Under the pieces are notes generated by a model that had not been told where the DNA came from, made no database searches, and saw only the letters and a program-made list of their open reading frames with translations. From Bacillus sp. SJS (lineage in GTDB: Bacteria > Bacillota > Bacilli > Bacillales > Bacillaceae): a stretch of 64,000 bases of DNA. A program made the position numbers and the translations under genes. Within the stretch, counting starts at the first letter, position 1, and each line of letters begins with the position of its first letter. This document shows, in pieces, positions 59,900 to 64,000 of the stretch. Location: NCBI RefSeq assembly GCF_000732485.2, contig NZ_JAQV02000020.1, positions 28,374 through 92,373 of the forward strand, given 5' to 3'.

Positions 59900-60523
59900 A
59901 TGAGCAAACCTGAAGAAATTGTCATTATTGATGATATAAAGAGCAGCATTGAACGGAATTTGACCGAAATTATAGCCGGCTCTCAAAAAATTCTTGGGGA
60001 ACTTGGTAACAGTGAAAGCTGTCTGTTATGTGAACTGGATGAAATAAATGGCCGCTTTCAAATGATTCAATCATCGGCATCCACCTTCTATCTTCAAGTG
60101 TATCTGTCAACCTATACTGAAAGCTTCCATGCTCTTGCATCGGCTATGCAAAATTTGTCAAATAAACACCATGGAGGATTAATTATCGTGGAGAGAGGGG
60201 AACCGGTTGCTCCTTATATCCGGAATGGGGTAAACGTGCAGGCGGAGCTGTCTGCTTCTCTGGCTGAAAGTATTTTTTATCCTGGAAATCCTCTTCACGA
60301 CGGGGCCATGCTCGTAAAGGGAGATAAGATTGTATCAGCCGCCAATATTCTTCCATTGTCTGAAATTTCATCAGGCGGAAGCAAACTTGGAACGAGACAT
60401 AGGGCTGCTATAGGCTTAACGGAAAAAACGGATGCTGTCGTGCTGATTGTTTCGGAGGAAACAGGGAAAATGTCATTTGCAAAGGATGGAACGATTTATC
60501 CGATAAGTACAAATAATCTTTAA
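59900..60523 (+). CDS. cdaS: sporulation diadenylate cyclase CdaS
   Basis: A 207-residue cyclase making c-di-AMP from two ATP. The DAC domain shows NPLHDGAMLV (DGA motif) and GTRHRAAIGLTEKTDAVV (RHR motif), the residues needed for catalysis. The N-terminal 60 residues are two helices that in B. subtilis CdaS restrain activity through oligomerisation. Soluble with no membrane anchor, unlike CdaA. AAAGGAG precedes the ATG. Length equals that of B. subtilis CdaS, which is made in the forespore. Confidence 0.93.
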   Translation: MSKPEEIVIIDDIKSSIERNLTEIIAGSQKILGELGNSESCLLCELDEINGRFQMIQSSASTFYLQVYLSTYTESFHALASAMQNLSNKHHGGLIIVERGEPVAPYIRNGVNVQAELSASLAESIFYPGNPLHDGAMLVKGDKIVSAANILPLSEISSGGSKLGTRHRAAIGLTEKTDAVVLIVSEETGKMSFAKDGTIYPISTNNL

Positions 60524-60606
60524 ATTGCAACCTTTGATAAAGTTCTTTCATCGCTTTTAAATGTGAGATATAATGGCGGATATGTTTTATTTGAGGAGGT
60601 ATGAGG

Positions 60607-61923
60607 TTGAACAGGCTACTTGATCAATTTTTTAAATTAACAGAGCGCAAAACGACCGTAAAGAGAGAATTTCTTGCTGCCCTTACGACATTTGTGACTG
60701 TAAGCTATATTATCCTTGTAAATCCTGTGATTTTATCTGAGGCAGGCATTCCGAAAGAAGCAGCCCTCGCTGCGACCATATTCGGTATTGTCATTACAAG
60801 TATGATTATGGGATTATGGGCAAATCTCCCAATTGTAATCGGACCCGGCATGGGACTTAATGCATTTTTTACATATACCGTTGTTTTAAAGCAGGGACTT
60901 TCATGGGAAACCGCTCTCGGCGCCGTATTTATTTCGGGTCTATGCTTTTTCCTTCTTTCAATCTTCGGAATCAGTGAAAAAGTTGTTAAAGCCATACCTA
61001 AAACACTTAAAGCATCCATTACAGCCGGAATTGGATTATTTATCGCTTTCATCGGATTAAAAAACGGCGGAATTGTTGTCCCGGATGAAGCCACTTTTGT
61101 TGCTTTAGGGGATATGACGAATATTGGAACGATCCTTGCCATTTCAGGAATCGTTCTCACAGCCGTATTAACTGCGCTGAATGTAAGAGGCGGAATTATT
61201 TTGTCCATCCTGATCATCTCGGCAGCATCGATGGTGCTGGGAAATTCACCATCACCTCAAGGCATTTCTGATTTACTTTCCTTCCAGATCCCGTCGATTG
61301 AACCGACGTTTATGGCAATGGACCTTAAAGCTGCCATCGGTTACGGAATCCTTTCCATCATCTTCTCTTTCACGATTGTGGAACTGTTTGATACCCTTGC
61401 AACCCTCATTGGATTGACGAAAAAAGCAAATCTGACCGATGAACATGGCAACGTTCCTAATATGAACCGCGCTCTAACAACAGGAGCATTTGGAACAATG
61501 GTAAGTGCTGTGCTGGGAAGTACGGCGATGAACACTTACGTAGAAAATGCCACCGGGATAGCAGCAGGTGCAAGAACTGGCTTAAAGGCGATTTTCGCTG
61601 CCCTTTTATTCCTGCTTACACTGCTGTTCGCGCCGCTTATTCAATTTATTCCGAGTGTCGCCACAGCACCTGCGCTCATCATCATCGGAGCTTTTATGCT
61701 GACAGAGCTGAAAGAAGTAGACTTCGATGATTTAACAGAATTGATCCCGGCGTTCCTTGCATTAATTATGATGCCCCTCACTTACTCAATAGCTGAGGGA
61801 GTGGCCTTTGGATTTCTTTCTTACACGCTGATCAAACTCTTCACGGGACGTGCAAAAGAACTGCATTGGCTCATGTATCTGATTTCAGCAGCATTTATCG
61901 TTAATTTCTTTTTAATCGGCTAA
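60607..61923 (+). CDS. NCS2-family purine permease (hypoxanthine/guanine type)
   Basis: A 438-residue transporter with about 13 hydrophobic segments. FVTVSYIILVNPVILSEAGI, GPGMGLNAFFTY and the VELFDTLATLIGL motif are characteristic of AzgA/PbuG-like permeases. Two adjacent starts exist; TTG at 60607 has GAGGAGG at the right spacing, whereas ATG 60601 is one base from it. Likely substrate is hypoxanthine, guanine or adenine, by proton symport. No purine riboswitch is seen in the 80-bp leader. A TATAAT at 60569-60574 suggests a near promoter. Confidence 0.88.
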   Translation: MNRLLDQFFKLTERKTTVKREFLAALTTFVTVSYIILVNPVILSEAGIPKEAALAATIFGIVITSMIMGLWANLPIVIGPGMGLNAFFTYTVVLKQGLSWETALGAVFISGLCFFLLSIFGISEKVVKAIPKTLKASITAGIGLFIAFIGLKNGGIVVPDEATFVALGDMTNIGTILAISGIVLTAVLTALNVRGGIILSILIISAASMVLGNSPSPQGISDLLSFQIPSIEPTFMAMDLKAAIGYGILSIIFSFTIVELFDTLATLIGLTKKANLTDEHGNVPNMNRALTTGAFGTMVSAVLGSTAMNTYVENATGIAAGARTGLKAIFAALLFLLTLLFAPLIQFIPSVATAPALIIIGAFMLTELKEVDFDDLTELIPAFLALIMMPLTYSIAEGVAFGFLSYTLIKLFTGRAKELHWLMYLISAAFIVNFFLIG

Positions 61924-61925
61924 AA

Positions 61926-61955
61926 ATACAGGGCACGTGCCCTGTATTTTTTTTG
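61926..61955 (+). terminator. intrinsic terminator of the purine permease gene
   Basis: Perfect palindrome AATACAGGGCACGTGCCCTGTATT-type stem (61926-61949, centred on CACGTG) followed by a run of T. Confidence 0.9.
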
Positions 61956-61959
61956 ATGT

Positions 61960-62089
61960 TGGCTCTGTTAAACTTAGCTGTTGATTGCAGTTAGCAGGCG
62001 TTCGCTTTCCGCGGGGCTGGCGGTGAGTCTCGCTCATTCTACTCCAATCAACAGGTGTTAAAAATCAACATCAGGCTTAAATAGAGCCA
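61960..62089 (-). repeat. MITE-like palindromic element, copy 4
   Basis: A 130-bp copy with the best-preserved ends: TGGCTCTGTTAAA at the left and TTAAATAGAGCCA at the right. The inner pair AGCTGTTGATT / AATCAACAGGTGTTAAAAATCAAC matches copy 1 read on the other strand, with about 45 bp of the core deleted. Confidence 0.75.
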
Positions 62090-62327
62090 TGTTACTATGG
62101 AATTTATTAAGTGACTATATGCAGAAACGTGCTCATGGGTATATCTTTGTTAATCGTCACAACGCTTACTTTGGACCCGCAGAACAAGAGTCGGTTCGCG
62201 GGAATTGCGGACTTAGCAGAACTTTAATATTTGGAGGGATTTGCGCTTTTATATAAAAAATTTCGGGTGGCGAAATACTTTCGCTGGTGCTATAGTTAAT
62301 GCATCATACAAAAAATGGAGATATCAT

Positions 62328-63551
62328 ATGTGGAAAAATAAAAATGTTTGGATTGTTTTAGCCGGGGAGTTCATTGCCGGTCTTGGTTTGTGGATGGGAA
62401 TCATCGGAAATCTGGAATTTATGCAGACCTATATTCCTTCAGATTTCTTAAAATCACTTTTATTAATTGCAGGACTTTTAGCAGGAGTGGCTGTAGGGCC
62501 AATGGCCGGCAGAATGATTGACAGCCGTTCAAAAAAGAACGTTCTTATTGTTTCAGGAATTGGTCGAATGCTCAGTGTAATCTTTATGTTTGCAGCCATT
62601 TCCTATGGCTCTGTCTGGTTTATGCTTTTATTTTTAATTGGCATTCAAATCTCTGCAGCCTTTTACTTTCCCGCTCTGCAGGCTGCCATCCCATTAATTG
62701 TTAAAGAGCAGGAACTGGTCCAAATGAATGGTGTTCACATGAATGTCGCCACACTTGCCCGGGTCATCGGAACGGCACTCGCCGGTATCCTTCTCGCTTA
62801 TTTAAGCCTGAGTATGCTATATGCCATGTCCATGGCGGCTTATGGGGTTCTTCTAATTGCCACATTCTTTCTGAAGTTTGATGAAGAGGAAAAAAGCATT
62901 CAGAATCGTAATGGCAAACAAGGGGGATTTTTGGAGGTAATGCCGATTTTAAAAGCCTCTCCCATCGCGCTGACTGCCCTGGTACTGACCATTATTCCCA
63001 TGCTCTTCATTGGCGGCTTTAACCTCATGGTTATTAACATTAGCGAGCTGCAGGACAGCACAGCTGTAAAGGGACTGCTTTACACTGTGGAAGGACTAAG
63101 TTTCATGCTGGGAGCTTTATTTGTTAAAAAGCTGTCTGACCGTTACAACCATGTTGCATTAATGATTTTGTTCTCTTTTGTAACCTCAATAGCTCATCTT
63201 TCGTTGTTTTTCAGTGACCATTTTTGGATGTCGCTCGTCTCGTTTGGCTTATTCGGTTTAAGCGTCGGCTGTTTTTTCCCGATTGCTTCTACGATCTTTC
63301 AAACAAGAATTGAGAAGGAATATCATGGGCGCTTCTTTTCGTTCCGGAACATGCTTGACCGTATCATGTTTCAGGTCGTGCTGCTAGGAACAGGGCTTCT
63401 TCTTGATACCATCGGTCTGCAATACATGGTAGTCGTGTTCGGAGCAGGATCACTTGCTCTTGTGCTGATCTATGGCAGCAGCCAGTTGAGAAATCTGGGC
63501 AAGCAGGATGATAATATCTCATTTTCCGAGCAGAAAAAAGCCAGCAGCTGA
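62328..63551 (+). CDS. MFS transporter, 12-helix type
   Basis: A 407-residue transporter of the drug/sugar MFS kind. VAVGPMAGRMIDSRSKKNVL is the motif-A loop after helix 2, MNVATLARVIGTALAG the helix 5 antiporter-like region, and KKLSDRYNHVALM the equivalent loop in the second half. The ATG at 62328 has TGGAGAT upstream; a longer frame from 62241 has a non-membrane, basic lead without a ribosome site. Exported compound unknown. The upstream 240 bp hold no other gene. Confidence 0.85.
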   Translation: MWKNKNVWIVLAGEFIAGLGLWMGIIGNLEFMQTYIPSDFLKSLLLIAGLLAGVAVGPMAGRMIDSRSKKNVLIVSGIGRMLSVIFMFAAISYGSVWFMLLFLIGIQISAAFYFPALQAAIPLIVKEQELVQMNGVHMNVATLARVIGTALAGILLAYLSLSMLYAMSMAAYGVLLIATFFLKFDEEEKSIQNRNGKQGGFLEVMPILKASPIALTALVLTIIPMLFIGGFNLMVINISELQDSTAVKGLLYTVEGLSFMLGALFVKKLSDRYNHVALMILFSFVTSIAHLSLFFSDHFWMSLVSFGLFGLSVGCFFPIASTIFQTRIEKEYHGRFFSFRNMLDRIMFQVVLLGTGLLLDTIGLQYMVVVFGAGSLALVLIYGSSQLRNLGKQDDNISFSEQKKASS

Positions 63552-63578
63552 ACAGTCTATCACAGACTGTTTTTTTTG
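63551..63578 (+). terminator. intrinsic terminator of the MFS gene
   Basis: AACAGTCT pairs with AGACTGTT across a 5-base loop, followed by T7. Confidence 0.88.
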
Positions 63579-63719
63579 TTGTTTAATATCTTTAAAAGTA
63601 CTCAACTGGTGGCGGGCGCCAGAGGACAAGCTTAAAAAATTGATTGACTGTAAGCACATGCGCGCTTGCTGCCAGTTTCAATTGCAGAAATGAAGGGAAG
63701 AAGAGGGAAGGGCCATACA

Positions 63720-64000
63720 GAGTGTCCGATATCGATGCGAATGAGTGATAGATCAGGTGCAGCGTCCGATATATGGGTGCGAGTGTCCGATATCCAGGAT
63801 TGAGGGAGCGATATCCAATGCCGAGTGTCCGATATCGATGCGAATGGGCGATATGTCAGGTGCAGTGTCCGATATATGGGCCCTAGCGTCCGATATCCCG
63901 TACTGAGTGAGCGATATCCGATGCTGAGTGTCCGATATCGATGCGAATGGGCGATAGATCAGGTGCAGTGTCCGATATATGGGCGCGAGAGTCCGATATC
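63720..64000. repeat. phased tandem array of GTCCGATAT elements (103-bp unit), runs off the window
   Basis: GTGTCCGATATCGATGCGAATG recurs at about 63722, 63825 and 63928, a 103-bp period. Within each unit, five GATAT/GATAG elements are spaced 19, 21, 21, 21 and 21 bp. Because 103 is not a multiple of three, this array cannot keep a repeated frame open, so it is not coding. The core TGTCCGAT is shared with the array at 17.9 kb. Between the terminator and 63720 I see nothing. Confidence 0.85.

Noticed and set aside
60524..60606. Purine riboswitch before the NCS2 permease
   Set aside because: The leader is under 80 bp, with no conserved purine-aptamer loops or terminator.
1..64000. rRNA, tRNA or prophage genes
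   Set aside because: No tRNA-like cloverleaf, rRNA segment, integrase, terminase or intact transposase was seen.

Overview
The window reads as the chromosome of a low-GC, endospore-forming Bacillaceae species (Bacillus/Metabacillus-like). This rests on strong AGGAGG-type ribosome sites, T-tailed hairpin terminators, and gene content and order matching the B. subtilis yod-yoj region (yodT-S-R-Q-P-kamA-yokU-yozE, yodN, yozD, yodM, yodL, deoD, yodJ, yodH, ctpA, yodC/yodB, yojF-bshB2, a MATE pump, cdaS). Sporulation genes recur throughout: the beta-lysine operon, spo0M, cdaS, small Gly/Tyr-rich coat-like proteins and a collagen-like surface protein. I saw no rRNA, tRNA, CRISPR array, prophage or intact insertion sequence.

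Layout. 0-4 kb: the end of an alpha/beta hydrolase, a small zinc-ribbon protein, a MarR/DHA2 efflux pair with a clear operator, and a fused MsrA-MsrB. 4-24 kb: an accessory island for a surface glycoprotein or glycan. It holds a collagen-like GXT protein, a second copy of that protein's N-terminal domain standing alone, at least five glycosyltransferases, two non-hydrolysing UDP-GlcNAc 2-epimerases, a dehydratase/reductase/epimerase trio for a UDP-6-deoxy-L-HexNAc, further sugar SDRs, a DUF1796 cysteine-peptidase-like protein and a YjcZ-type peptide. It lies beside yodT, about where B. subtilis carries its cge spore-crust genes (from memory). 24-25 kb: a lone biotin synthase gene with a BirA-type operator lying over its promoter. 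25-34 kb: the lysine 2,3-aminomutase operon with an extra aminotransferase. 34-44 kb: an ABC-2 exporter, YodN/YozD/YodM/YodL, a basic peptide-kinase-Spo0M cluster, DeoD, a VanY-type carboxypeptidase and a Mug glycosylase. 45-55 kb: coat-like proteins, YodH, CtpA, a WrbA-like flavoprotein, an unusual short pyruvate kinase, a hydroxybutyrate dehydrogenase/permease pair, and the YodB/YodC thiol-stress pair. 55-64 kb: an Hsp20-like protein, RarD, YojF-BshB2 (bacillithiol), a MATE pump, CdaS, a purine permease and an MFS transporter.

Two kinds of non-coding structure stand out. Two arrays of a TGTCC-containing element (17.9-18.4 kb and 63.7 kb to the window edge) share a higher-order period of 102-103 bp built from five units of about 21 bp, i.e. 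two helical turns. Four copies of a palindromic MITE-like element with TGGCTCTGTT-type ends lie between genes.

The best candidates for something undescribed are the paired leader-domain/collagen surface proteins with their glycan machinery, the phased arrays, the kinase-Spo0M gene cluster, the short pyruvate kinase-like gene, and the BirA-controlled lone bioB.
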